DNA of 52,214 bases from an uncultured Lachnospiraceae bacterium. Its GTDB lineage: Bacteria; Bacillota; Clostridia; Lachnospirales; Lachnospiraceae. Position numbers and translations under genes: made by a program. Under the pieces are notes generated by a model that worked only from the letters and a program-made list of their open reading frames with translations, did not search any database and was not told the origin of the DNA. The DNA lies in the NCBI GenBank assembly GCA_902767015.1, contig CACXFV010000157.1:1-52214 (forward strand). The letters run 5' to 3'. Shown one piece after another: positions 36,433-45,549 of this stretch; the first letter of the stretch is position 1; each line of letters opens with the position of its first letter.

Positions 36433-37572
36433 CTAAAAACATGATAAAATTTTTTCCAGACTTTCTCTTATTTTTGATGCAAATATCACAAATCCCCACC
36501 TTGTGGAACTATCCGTCACCACATCATTTTTTGTAATCTCACTTTCAAATACTACGGTCTCGGGGTAAGCTGCAATGTGATCCTTAACCTGTTGATAATC
36601 TTTCTGGTTAAAAATAAATTTAATGGCAGCATTTTGTGGTTCGCTGACCCTTGTAAAATCCGGCTCTTTCCCCATTGCCACATCGATTACCATCTTCACA
36701 AAATCATACCCTGTCGAAAGCTCCACCAGATTGGAACCGATACAGTCTCCCCCCATTCTGGCACCGATCTCTATGATCTTAACATTGGCATCCCGGTCAA
36801 TCTTAAATTCTGAATGGGAAGCACCATTTTTGATTTTTAATGCATCCAATGCCTTTAATATCGTAAGATGAACTTTTTTTAACATCTCTTCCGTCAATCC
36901 GGCAGGCTCGATATGCCCGGTCTCAATAAAATGAGGCGCACCTGTAGTATATTTTTTTGTGACGGTCAGAATACTGTGGTTTCCCCTACAGGAAATGGCC
37001 TCGCAGCTATACTCTTCCCCTTCTATATATTCCTCAACGATGGCACTCTTTTCAAAAGAATCTTTTACCGAACACCTGACAGCCTCACTGATCTCTTCGT
37101 AATGAGTGATCTTCGTAATCCCCCTGCTGCCGGAACGATCCGTAGGCTTTACAATAGCAGGAAGCTTCAGGAGTTCTCGATAATCTACCTCTTCCTCCGC
37201 TTTCTGCTTATAGAATGCCGGAACGCTGATCCCATTATCCTTCAGACATTTTCTCATTTCATATTTATTGGTGGTTACTCTGACACATTCCTCATCATTA
37301 CAAGGCAGTCCCAATTTGGTCGCTACATAGTTAACAGTAATTGCTGCCAGGTCAGATGCGATACTTACCACCGCCACCGGCTTAATCTTCAGACATTCCT
37401 GATAAATCTGCTCCTTTTCCACAATACTGACAGGATAAAAGAAATCTGCCGTCCTCTCTCCAACAGAGCCGTCACGCCATGCAAAAACATGGGTCTCATA
37501 CCCCAGCTCCTTCGCTTTTAAAATCAGAGGATTTTGAAAATCATTTGCTCCAATGATCACAATTTTATCCAT
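36433..37572 (-). CDS. ATP-grasp ligase (carboxylate-amine ligase family)
   Basis: This 379-residue ATP-grasp enzyme would join a carboxylic acid to an amine using ATP. It begins with a PurK-like pre-ATP-grasp fold (KIVIIGANDFQNPLILKAKELGY). The grasp domain has LPAIVKPTDRSGSRGITKI and VEEYIEGEEYSCEAI, and the metal site is in FKIDRDANVKIIEIGARMGGD. Its exact substrate is not recognised. It overlaps the acyltransferase by 8 bases and sits in a module with the amino-sugar aminotransferase and WecF-like enzymes. A plausible job is acylating the 4-amino group of a sugar nucleotide, in place of the missing WecD acetyltransferase. That is inference. Confidence 0.8.
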   Translation of the reverse strand: MDKIVIIGANDFQNPLILKAKELGYETHVFAWRDGSVGERTADFFYPVSIVEKEQIYQECLKIKPVAVVSIASDLAAITVNYVATKLGLPCNDEECVRVTTNKYEMRKCLKDNGISVPAFYKQKAEEEVDYRELLKLPAIVKPTDRSGSRGITKITHYEEISEAVRCSVKDSFEKSAIVEEYIEGEEYSCEAISCRGNHSILTVTKKYTTGAPHFIETGHIEPAGLTEEMLKKVHLTILKALDALKIKNGASHSEFKIDRDANVKIIEIGARMGGDCIGSNLVELSTGYDFVKMVIDVAMGKEPDFTRVSEPQNAAIKFIFNQKDYQQVKDHIAAYPETVVFESEITKNDVVTDSSTRWGFVIFASKIRESLEKILSCF

Positions 37573-38683
37573 GCTTTACCTCTTTTCTGTCCTTGATAAG
37601 ACATCGATTTACTAACTGCTGATAATGTACTGTTGCTTTCAATTTTGCCACTGCCAGTCCCACTGACCAGCAAAAAAAAATAATCACTGCCACCTTACAT
37701 TTGTCATTCACGAAAGATACGCCACTCATGATGGATAGGATGCTGATATGAAACATATAGATATCCGAAGAACATTCTCCAAAACTCTTCAACAATTCCG
37801 ACACATTAGGTATTCTGCTAAAGAAACAGACTGAAACAAAAATAACTGTCACTGCAAAAAAAGGATCCACGATCAGACAATATCGACATCTGATTACAAA
37901 CATACCGGTCATGACAATCAATGCCAGTCCTTTTACCGGTAAAACTTTCGAATAGCGGACAAACATTGAAAACAGATCATATTCTGCACATATCATTCCT
38001 AACACAAATGAGAAAAGATAAAACAATTCCCTGTCTGTGTGCCGGTCAAATCCTTGTCGTATCTGGTACAAAATCCATGGGGAGTATGTACCCAAAGCCA
38101 AAACAATTGCTCCTATGATTTTTCCCTTTTCTAATATCAGATTCATAACAGGAAACAGAAAATAGCACACAAAAATGGCTTCCATGAACCACCACGCACC
38201 TACAAGGGTGGGTGTCACTTCATATAAATTATAAAGGTCAAAAAAATCTTTCATCAGATAGAGGACTCCCTGTCTGCCACTGCCATATAGATTCTTAAGC
38301 ACTCCGCCTCTCATCAGAAACAACAGCATGCACATGAGATAAATCAGCCAAAAGGAAAACAACAGTTTTACAATATGGTTATAGACGAACTTGCAATATA
38401 ACAGCACTTTCTTCTTTTCTGATGCTTCATGAGAATGATGATGCCATGTATGCTGCCAGCTTCTCATGATTCCATAGCCGCTTAACACCATGAAAATACT
38501 GACACATACCTTACAGGCTGTGGCAATCACCATTTTTCTGTTATCAAAAGAGAGCGTCACAGGCAGCCCCGGGTTATTGGAGATAAAATGATGGATGATC
38601 ATCATTATCACCGCTATCCCTTTTACTATCTGCGTATCATCTTTTGAAAAAATCGCTCTCGTTGTCTTATCTTCCTGATTCAT
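37565..38683 (-). CDS. Acyltransferase-3 family membrane protein
   Basis: This 372-residue protein with about ten hydrophobic helices belongs to the acyltransferase-3 (OafA/NodX) family, which often O-acetylates surface glycans. The N-terminal motif IVKGIAVIMMIIHHF carries the expected His pair. FMVLSGYGIMRS and TLVGAWWFMEAIFVCYFLFP are also characteristic. There is no C-terminal SGNH domain. AAAGG precedes the start, one base after the SDR stop, and it overlaps the ATP-grasp gene. It probably acetylates the glycan made here. Confidence 0.85.
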   Translation of the reverse strand: MNQEDKTTRAIFSKDDTQIVKGIAVIMMIIHHFISNNPGLPVTLSFDNRKMVIATACKVCVSIFMVLSGYGIMRSWQHTWHHHSHEASEKKKVLLYCKFVYNHIVKLLFSFWLIYLMCMLLFLMRGGVLKNLYGSGRQGVLYLMKDFFDLYNLYEVTPTLVGAWWFMEAIFVCYFLFPVMNLILEKGKIIGAIVLALGTYSPWILYQIRQGFDRHTDRELFYLFSFVLGMICAEYDLFSMFVRYSKVLPVKGLALIVMTGMFVIRCRYCLIVDPFFAVTVIFVSVCFFSRIPNVSELLKSFGECSSDIYMFHISILSIMSGVSFVNDKCKVAVIIFFCWSVGLAVAKLKATVHYQQLVNRCLIKDRKEVKHG

Positions 38684-38684
38684 T

Positions 38685-39701
38685 TTAATCCTTTTCTCTC
38701 TCGCTGATTAACTTATCAAACCTTCCCAATTCCAGTTCCTTTTTATAATCGATCATAATATCTTTATAAGATGTGTACTTAGGTTCGAAACCAAAATCTC
38801 TCTTTGCCTTTGACATGTCGAACAGGAAAGAAGGAGTATTATTAGGCTTATCCGGTCTGTATACAATCTTAGACGGGTTTTGGGCATTGCCAAACACCTC
38901 AATGATTGCCTTAACCTGTTCCTCCAGATCCAACTCTGTGCCGGATGTCATATTATACAGACCATAGGTCTTGTCCGACTGTAATGCCAGATAAAATGCT
39001 TCCGCAACATCCTTAACATAGATGATATCCCTTGCAATATGTGGATCTCCCCATATTTCAATATCTTTGCCGGCCTCTGCATTTTCAATAAATGTCTGAA
39101 TACCTGATTTGTATTTCTTTCCATTTACATAAATGGTAGAATGTGGTCCCACACCATAAACAGGTGGAAGGCGGAAGGTTGCACACTGCATACCATGCTG
39201 CTGGCTATAATACTCCATGATATCATTTGCCGTATTTTTGGAAATAACATAAACCGCATGATCTCCTATATACCTGAAATTTCTAGGCTCCTCCTCTGTC
39301 AGTGCCACTCCTTTTTTCCATGAATTGAAAACATCTGCGTAAGAAGAAGTTGAAATCAGTTTTTTAATCTTATTCTTTCTGCAATATTCTAACACATTGA
39401 TGGTTCCGATCACATTGACATTGATATAATCATCTGCATTTTCATCTACGTCAATATCCACTTTTACATTTGCCGGTAAAAGTCCTGCCAGAAGGATAAC
39501 TCCCTCTACACCATCCTTTGGAAGTTTATCAAAATCCGCCTTATTTGTAATATCCAGTTCTACAAACTCAGCTCCCATGTTCTCAAGAACTGTTCCAAGA
39601 TTTTTGTTTCTTCCTGTTGCGATGACTTTTTTATTTTCATTCAACAGTTTTTCAACAGTATACATTCCAATAAAACCTGTGGCACCAATTACGATGATCA
39701 T
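38685..39701 (-). CDS. NAD-dependent epimerase/dehydratase (extended SDR)
   Basis: This extended SDR of about 338 residues has GATGFIGMYTVEKL for NAD(P). It also has the active-site Ser stretch STSSYADVF, the catalytic pair YVISKNTA, and a C-terminal RDIIYVKDVAEAFYLAL motif. The substrate is probably a sugar nucleotide; it could be a 4-ketoreductase or epimerase acting on the RmlB product. It is not a typical RmlD. The ATG at 39701 or a GTG at 39710 could be the start; both have purine-rich sites. It lies between the aminotransferase and the acyltransferase-3 gene, after an 86-base polypurine gap. Confidence 0.82.
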   Translation of the reverse strand: MIIVIGATGFIGMYTVEKLLNENKKVIATGRNKNLGTVLENMGAEFVELDITNKADFDKLPKDGVEGVILLAGLLPANVKVDIDVDENADDYINVNVIGTINVLEYCRKNKIKKLISTSSYADVFNSWKKGVALTEEEPRNFRYIGDHAVYVISKNTANDIMEYYSQQHGMQCATFRLPPVYGVGPHSTIYVNGKKYKSGIQTFIENAEAGKDIEIWGDPHIARDIIYVKDVAEAFYLALQSDKTYGLYNMTSGTELDLEEQVKAIIEVFGNAQNPSKIVYRPDKPNNTPSFLFDMSKAKRDFGFEPKYTSYKDIMIDYKKELELGRFDKLISEREKD

Positions 39702-39796
39702 GCTTTTCACCCTATTATTCCTTTCTTTTGATTTATCTTGATTTCTCTATATTTTTATCTTTTTTATTTTTATCTTCTTTTTTCCGATCTGCCGGA

Positions 39797-40921
39797 TCAC
39801 ATTCTGTGATAAAACTCAATGACCTTATCTGAAATAAAATCCACCTGCTCTAAGGTAAGAGAATAGAACATGGGAAGTCTTAATAATCTTTCACTTTCTC
39901 TTGTGGTATAGACATCTTCTCCTGAAAAACGACCATATTTCTTGCCGGCCGGTGCAGAATGCAGCGGAACATAATGAAATACCGACTGAATGCCCTTTTC
40001 TTTTAAATAGGCAATTAATTTTGTTCTCTCCTCTAAGTCTCTTGCTTTGATATAAAACATATGCGCATTGTGCACACAATCCTCAGGGATATATGGTCTT
40101 TCAATCTGTTTTACATCCTGAAGATTTGTATTGTATCTGTTCCAAAGTGCCAGTCGATGGTCATTGATCTCATCTGCTACCTTAAGCTGTGCATAGAGAT
40201 AAGCTGCATTCAGCTCGCTTGGCAGATAAGAGGAACCGGCATCAACCCATGTATATTTATCAATCTGTCCTCTGAAAAATTTACTTCTGTTGGTACCTTT
40301 TTCTCTGATGATCTCGGCTCTTTCAACATTTTCTTCATCACGTATCAGAAGTGCGCCACCTTCTCCCATACTGTAATTCTTTGTTTCATGAAAGCTAAAA
40401 CAGCCAAAATCTCCCATGGTTCCCAGTGCTTTTCCTTTGTATGTACTCATAACACCCTGGGCTGCATCTTCTATCACCATCAAATCATGCTCCTTTGCAA
40501 TCTGCATGATCTTATCCATCTCACAAGATACACCTGCATAATGAACCGGCACAATGGCTTTTGTTTTTTCAGTAATGGCATTTTCTATGAGATTCTCATC
40601 AATATTCATGGTTTTTGGATTGATATCAACAAATACAGCCGTTGCCCCCCGAAGCACAAAGGCATCTGCGGTTGACACAAACGTGTAGGAAGGCATGATG
40701 ATTTCATCCCCCTCCCCGACATTAGAAAGAATTGCTGCCATTTCTGTGGCATGAGTACAGGAGGTTGTCAACAATGCTTTTTTGGTACCTGTTCTCTCTT
40801 CTATCCATTCATTACATTTGTGAGTGAATTCTCCATCACCACATATTTTTTTATTGTCAATTGCCTTTTTGATATATTCAAATTCCTTTCCCGTATAGGG
40901 AGCTTCATTAAAATTAATCAT
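39797..40921 (-). CDS. dTDP-4-amino-4,6-dideoxygalactose transaminase-like enzyme (WecE/RffA type)
   Basis: This PLP enzyme of the DegT/DnrJ/EryC1/StrS family (374 residues) would aminate dTDP-4-keto-6-deoxyglucose to dTDP-Fuc4N. It has VEDAAQ-like VIEDAAQGVM, the PLP lysine in FHETKNYSMGEGGAL, and the WecE-specific block REKGTNRSKFFRG then DKYTWVDAGSSYLPSEL. Its substrate can come from RmlA and RmlB in this window. The ATG at 40921 has AAAGGAG upstream. It overlaps the flippase gene by 8 bases and sits close to the WecF-like gene, the same trio as in the enterobacterial common antigen locus. Confidence 0.9.
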   Translation of the reverse strand: MINFNEAPYTGKEFEYIKKAIDNKKICGDGEFTHKCNEWIEERTGTKKALLTTSCTHATEMAAILSNVGEGDEIIMPSYTFVSTADAFVLRGATAVFVDINPKTMNIDENLIENAITEKTKAIVPVHYAGVSCEMDKIMQIAKEHDLMVIEDAAQGVMSTYKGKALGTMGDFGCFSFHETKNYSMGEGGALLIRDEENVERAEIIREKGTNRSKFFRGQIDKYTWVDAGSSYLPSELNAAYLYAQLKVADEINDHRLALWNRYNTNLQDVKQIERPYIPEDCVHNAHMFYIKARDLEERTKLIAYLKEKGIQSVFHYVPLHSAPAGKKYGRFSGEDVYTTRESERLLRLPMFYSLTLEQVDFISDKVIEFYHRM

Positions 40922-42185
40922 CAACAATCTCCTTTCCGTTAACAATATAATAAACACTGACGATATATAATATCAGAACGATCATGGCAAGAATACCACC
41001 ATAAAACAAGCAGAGCCCCTTCAACAGATATCGTTCCAAAATCCTGCCTCCTAAAACAAATAATACCAAACTGGCTATAGAAAAGACAATCAGAAAAATT
41101 TTCTGTTTTCTCAGCATGATCACCACCATATATAAAAGATTTATGATGGCAAGAAATCCTCCTGAAACCAGCATTAGCAGAAGTTCGGTACTGTAATCAT
41201 CAAGGGAAATGCCATATATCAACCCTAAAATTTTTCTTCCGATCAGCTGTGCAAACCCACAGCCAAATGTCACAATACCAATCACCATCATGATCAATCT
41301 GTTGATACTGCGAATCAGCTTCTGATCCTCATGGGCAGCACGCATGATGGCCAGTTTATTTAAGACAGGATTAAACACAAAATTACTCAGCAATGTAACC
41401 ACATAAATCGTTAAAAATAAGATATTAAAAATGGTTTGCTCTTCATCATCAATGGCCGCATCAATAATATACTTAGGTGCATTGCTGATATACATCAACA
41501 GAAAAGCCGCAACAAAGATAGGAACACAGCCCCCCAGAAGAGACAACACCTTTTTGCGATTGACCTCACTCTTCTCATAATACTTTTTAGGGATCATGTT
41601 CAGTATCACAAATAGAACAAAGCTCACTGCCACATCCAGCATTACCGTAAAAGAAAGATTATTTGTTCCCACATATAAAACAAAAAACAACAGGATAAAC
41701 ATACAATTTCTGATGGACCATATTTTGGAAGCAATATCCAATCTTCCCACCTGCTGTAATCTGCTATGCAGCACATCCTCATAAGACTCTATGATCTTAT
41801 AGACACAGATCAGGGTAACGACAACAGCCTTACTGCTTGCATAATCTTTCCAAAAAATACTATAGATGATATAACCTACGGAACTGACAATCATAGCAGT
41901 GATCGTAATATTTCTTGAATAGAGATACTCGCTGAATGTATTCTTCTCATTGATATCTGTTACCTGATAATTTCTCATGCCAAATTTTCCTATGGTCATC
42001 ATCAGATTGGCGATAGAAAAACCAATGGCGATAAAGCTTGCTTCCTTCACATTTCCACTTCTGGTGATGACTAACATCAAAAGCATACTTTGAAAGGAAT
42101 TGGACATTGCTGCCACCATATTCCAAAAATAAGTACTTTTCGCAACATTCTTGCTGTTTAATATAAAATTTGATAATGCTTTCAT
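40914..42185 (-). CDS. Wzx-type lipid-linked oligosaccharide flippase
   Basis: This 423-residue protein with about 12 hydrophobic helices shows the polysaccharide-transporter (MOP/Wzx) pattern: an N-terminal NMVAAMSNSFQSMLLMLVI helix, then SFIAIGFSIANLMMTIGKFGMRNYQV. It would turn a polyprenyl-pyrophosphate-linked unit to the outside. The ATG at 42185 has AGGGAA before it; a longer frame upstream lacks support. It lies between the WecF-like and WecE-like genes with almost no spacing. Confidence 0.87.
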   Translation of the reverse strand: MKALSNFILNSKNVAKSTYFWNMVAAMSNSFQSMLLMLVITRSGNVKEASFIAIGFSIANLMMTIGKFGMRNYQVTDINEKNTFSEYLYSRNITITAMIVSSVGYIIYSIFWKDYASSKAVVVTLICVYKIIESYEDVLHSRLQQVGRLDIASKIWSIRNCMFILLFFVLYVGTNNLSFTVMLDVAVSFVLFVILNMIPKKYYEKSEVNRKKVLSLLGGCVPIFVAAFLLMYISNAPKYIIDAAIDDEEQTIFNILFLTIYVVTLLSNFVFNPVLNKLAIMRAAHEDQKLIRSINRLIMMVIGIVTFGCGFAQLIGRKILGLIYGISLDDYSTELLLMLVSGGFLAIINLLYMVVIMLRKQKIFLIVFSIASLVLFVLGGRILERYLLKGLCLFYGGILAMIVLILYIVSVYYIVNGKEIVDD

Positions 42186-42199
42186 ACTGTTTTCCCTGT

Positions 42200-43258
42200 T
42201 TATGACTGAAATACTTTTTCCCAGCATTCTTTTGATAACTGAGGATCTCTGATTTCCGCCACCTTATTCTTATTGCTCAACAGACTTTCATAAGAATCAC
42301 TCTCAAAGAAATCCCAATCTTCTTCCTCACTATTATGAACCTTAATATTTTTCTTTTCAAAATAATCCCATAAAGTTGAACAAGGTCTTATATAGATTTT
42401 CTTACCATTGCCGAGAAGTGTCAGTGTATTGCTGAAAGCTTCCTGTCTGTCATGATAGAAAAAGGCGATATCAAGTCCCTCTAACATCTTATTGTATTCT
42501 TCCAGAGGCATAAAATCTTTGACAGGAATAAATCTGTCCCCAAATAATTCCTTTCCCTTTTTCTCAACTTTTTCCACATACTTTGCACTTCCCCCGTAGG
42601 ATAACGGACAGGTAATGGTCATGGTGCCATTATCATTTTTCTTCAAAACATCCAATGCCTCTAAGTGATGATTGGATACACTGGCAGAATTACCAAGGAG
42701 GACAGTATTTAACTTCTCTTTGTACGCAATCTCGGATTTCTCATTGACATCCGAATTATACGGATAGGACATTCCTTTTGCAAGAATCAGTTCCGCATCC
42801 ATCTTATACCATTCTACCGCCAGATCATAGTCCGCTTCCACATTCGTGATAATATGCTTCACATTCTTTAAAGCCTTTTTCCTTACCTGCTCATACAATT
42901 TCAGAAGAGGGTTTTTCATATTCATACATTGTGTAAAATACAGGTCTTTTCCCCAGATGACCCAATAAAATTTTTCTGTCACCTTCATACGAAACATAAG
43001 CATAATCAATAAAACCGGTGAGGCAAGGGAATGAATAATGATCTTATCAGATTTTTTCATTAACCGATACAATCTCAGATGCTTTGCCGGTGATACAAAA
43101 CTCGAAAAGATTACTTTATTATGCTCTTTCTGAAGCTGACCGCTGCTCTTTCCATAATGAAACACAATGTGCTTCTTCATGTTAAAACCACAGTCTTTTA
43201 AAAATTTAATATAATACACAGAGAATTTTTCCTGCTTATTAAAAATATGAAGAACCAT
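42200..43258 (-). CDS. Fuc4NAc transferase-like protein (WecF family, GT56)
   Basis: WecF adds 4-acetamido-4,6-dideoxygalactose to a lipid-linked disaccharide. This 352-residue protein has KFYWVIWGKDLY near residue 98, equivalent to the FWHIWGADLY motif. It also has TVLLGNSASVSNHHLEAL near 186 and a CPLSYGG stretch. The FMPLEEYNKMLEGLDIAFFYHDRQ segment is characteristic of the family. The start codon overlaps the stop of the GtrB-like gene by one base (TAATG). With WecE-like and Wzx-like genes directly downstream, it supports a Fuc4N-type sugar in the product. The real acceptor is unknown. Confidence 0.85.
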   Translation of the reverse strand: MVLHIFNKQEKFSVYYIKFLKDCGFNMKKHIVFHYGKSSGQLQKEHNKVIFSSFVSPAKHLRLYRLMKKSDKIIIHSLASPVLLIMLMFRMKVTEKFYWVIWGKDLYFTQCMNMKNPLLKLYEQVRKKALKNVKHIITNVEADYDLAVEWYKMDAELILAKGMSYPYNSDVNEKSEIAYKEKLNTVLLGNSASVSNHHLEALDVLKKNDNGTMTITCPLSYGGSAKYVEKVEKKGKELFGDRFIPVKDFMPLEEYNKMLEGLDIAFFYHDRQEAFSNTLTLLGNGKKIYIRPCSTLWDYFEKKNIKVHNSEEEDWDFFESDSYESLLSNKNKVAEIRDPQLSKECWEKVFQS

Positions 43259-44208
43259 TAGCGATCCTCCTTATCATAATCAATTTTTCTGACATGATAC
43301 TGTATGTCTTCTAATAGTTTTCTGTTTTTAGCAGTAATATCAGATAATAATCCAATGACAAAGGTCATAAATCCCATCATCATCAATGTGCTGCCAAGAA
43401 TCAGTGACTGCATATGTCCTTCACCGTCTCCGCCAAAGAAAAAAATCAGATATCTGATATCAATTGCCAGACCAATCAAAAATGGTATCAATGCAATCAA
43501 AGAAAATGTCTTCAATGGGGAGTACATAATATAAGCCCGCAGAATTGTCACCATGGATTTCTTTACATATCCCATCATGCTGTTGAATAATCTCGACGGT
43601 CTTAATTCACCATTTGTCCTGATAGGAACAGAGGTCTGTGCAATTTTATTTCTTCCCGCCTGAACAATTGTCTCTAATGTGTAGGTATATTCATTTGTTA
43701 CATTAAGTCTTAATGCCGCATCTCTGCTAAATGCCCTGAAACCGCTGGGTGCATCCGGAATATCGGAATTAGAAGCCTTTCTCACTACCCAGCTTCCAAA
43801 ATGCTGTAACTTTTTCTTAATCGGAGAAAAATGCTCTGTCTGGTCAATCGGTCTCTCACCAATCACAATATCTGTCTTTCCTTCTAAGATAGGTCTCACA
43901 ATCTTCTCAATATCATCTGCCACATACTGATTATCAGCATCCGTATTAACAATGATATCCGCTCCATTTCTTAAACAGGCATCAATTCCCGCCATAAATC
44001 CATGAGCAAGACCTTTATTTCTCTTAAAATTAACTACATAATTCACGCCCCAGTTTCTTGCGACCTCCACTGTATTATCCTTGCTTCCGTCATTAATAAT
44101 AAGATATTCTATTTCATCTATTCCCTCTATATGCTTTGGCAGATCATTAAGGGCAATCTCCAGTGTCTCCGCCTCATTATAACATGGTATCTGAATTATT
44201 AACTTCAT
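43258..44208 (-). CDS. Polyprenyl-phosphate glycosyltransferase (GT2, GtrB/DPM1-like)
   Basis: This 316-residue GT2 begins IIQIPCYNEAETL, with IINDGSKDNT and VNTDADNQY as donor and metal motifs. The catalytic domain ends near residue 220. Two membrane helices follow (FSLIALIPFLIGLAI and LGSTLMMMGFMTFVIGLL). That layout is typical of enzymes that load a single sugar onto polyprenyl phosphate. It might instead be a repeat-unit transferase held at the membrane. It starts 50 bases after Ugd and is coupled to the WecF-like gene. Confidence 0.87.
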   Translation of the reverse strand: MKLIIQIPCYNEAETLEIALNDLPKHIEGIDEIEYLIINDGSKDNTVEVARNWGVNYVVNFKRNKGLAHGFMAGIDACLRNGADIIVNTDADNQYVADDIEKIVRPILEGKTDIVIGERPIDQTEHFSPIKKKLQHFGSWVVRKASNSDIPDAPSGFRAFSRDAALRLNVTNEYTYTLETIVQAGRNKIAQTSVPIRTNGELRPSRLFNSMMGYVKKSMVTILRAYIMYSPLKTFSLIALIPFLIGLAIDIRYLIFFFGGDGEGHMQSLILGSTLMMMGFMTFVIGLLSDITAKNRKLLEDIQYHVRKIDYDKEDR

Positions 44209-44258
44209 CTTCTATCCATTCCTTTCACTTCCCTTAAAGAGAACTTTTATACTGTTCC

Positions 44259-45425
44259 TTAATCACGGGAAAATATATCTCTTGTATAGACCTTGTCCTT
44301 CACGTCGGACAACTCCTCTGTCACTCTGTTCGCAACAATCACATCACTTATCTTTTTAAATTCTTCCATATCTCTTATCACCCTCGAACGGAAGAAACTG
44401 TCTTCCTTCAGTGCCGGCTCATATACCACCACTTCAACACCCTTTGCTTTAATCCTCTTCATGACTCCCTGTATTGAGGATTGCCTGAAATTATCCGAAT
44501 TATTCTTCATTGTCAATCTGTATACACCTACAACATCAGGTTTTTTCTTTAATATCATATTTGCAATATGGTCTTTTCTTGTCCGGTTGGCATCCACGAT
44601 AGCACCCATGATATTATTAGGCACATCAGCATAATTGGTCAGCAGCTGCTTGGTATCCTTCGGGAGGCAATAACCGCCATAGCCGAAGGATGGATTATTA
44701 TAATGATTGCCGATACGAGGATCAAGTCCGATACCGTCAATAATCTGTTTTGTATCAAGCCCTCTTATTTCTGCATAGGTATCAAGCTCATTAAAGAAAG
44801 CTACACGCATCGCAAGATAGGTATTGGCAAATAGTTTGATAGACTCTGCCTCTGTAGAATTGGTATATAAGACAGTAATATCTTCCTTCTTTGCTCCCTG
44901 CTTTAAAAGGCCTGCGAACTTCTCTGCTCTCTCAGATTTCTCACCCACAATGATTCTGGAAGGATATAAATTATCATATAAGGCATGTCCCTCTCTCAAA
45001 AACTCCGGTGAAAACATAATATTATCAATATGATACTTTTCTTTTATCTGACTGGTATATCCTACCGGAACGGTAGATTTAATTACCATTGTTGCCTGTG
45101 GATTAAGTGCCAATACTGTCTCAATAACATCCTCTACACTTGAGGTATCAAAATAATTCTTCTCCGGGTCATAATTGGTCGGTGTGGATATGATGACAAA
45201 ATCTGCTCCTTCATAAGCAAGCTTCTTATCAATTGTTGCGGTAAGATTTAATTCCTTCGTAGTAAGATATTCCGTAATCTCTTTATCTACAATCGGCGAA
45301 ATTTTATTGTTAATCATATCCGCCTTTTCCTTTATCACATCCAATGCCACCACTTCATTATTCTGCGCCAGCAAAATGGCATTTGACAACCCTACATAAC
45401 CGACTCCTGCAACTGCTATCTTCAT
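44259..45425 (-). CDS. UDP-glucose 6-dehydrogenase
   Basis: Ugd oxidises UDP-glucose (or a related UDP-sugar) to the uronic acid with two NAD. The 388-residue protein has the NAD motif [15 protein letters not shown], then STPTNYD and [10 protein letters not shown]. The [20 protein letters not shown] stretch contains the substrate motif. The catalytic Cys sits in [16 protein letters not shown]. The [12 protein letters not shown] segment is in the C-terminal domain. Specificity could also be UDP-ManNAc, but no WecB-like epimerase is present. GAGAGGA lies 10 bases before the ATG, and a promoter lies about 90 bases upstream. Confidence 0.92.
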   Translation of the reverse strand: MKIAVAGVGYVGLSNAILLAQNNEVVALDVIKEKADMINNKISPIVDKEITEYLTTKELNLTATIDKKLAYEGADFVIISTPTNYDPEKNYFDTSSVEDVIETVLALNPQATMVIKSTVPVGYTSQIKEKYHIDNIMFSPEFLREGHALYDNLYPSRIIVGEKSERAEKFAGLLKQGAKKEDITVLYTNSTEAESIKLFANTYLAMRVAFFNELDTYAEIRGLDTKQIIDGIGLDPRIGNHYNNPSFGYGGYCLPKDTKQLLTNYADVPNNIMGAIVDANRTRKDHIANMILKKKPDVVGVYRLTMKNNSDNFRQSSIQGVMKRIKAKGVEVVVYEPALKEDSFFRSRVIRDMEEFKKISDVIVANRVTEELSDVKDKVYTRDIFSRD

Positions 45426-45512
45426 TTTATCATTTCCTCTCTCATTATTGCTAACTTACAAACGATTAATGTAAATCTTTGCTTTTTTCACACTTATCAG
45501 CAACGACTTGAC

Positions 45513-45541
45513 ATTATAACACTAAGTTTCTACGATTACAA
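45513..45541 (-). promoter_or_regulatory. Predicted promoter of the ugd-led operon
   Basis: On the minus strand TTGTAA (45536-45541) and a perfect TATAAT (45513-45518) are 17 bases apart. The hexamers are the same as those of the J-domain/Hsp70 operon. Confidence 0.72.
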
Positions 45542-45549
45542 GACCAATC

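Noticed and set aside
38685-39701. SDR as RmlD
   Set aside because: The motifs are those of a general extended epimerase/dehydratase and lack a convincing RmlD pattern.
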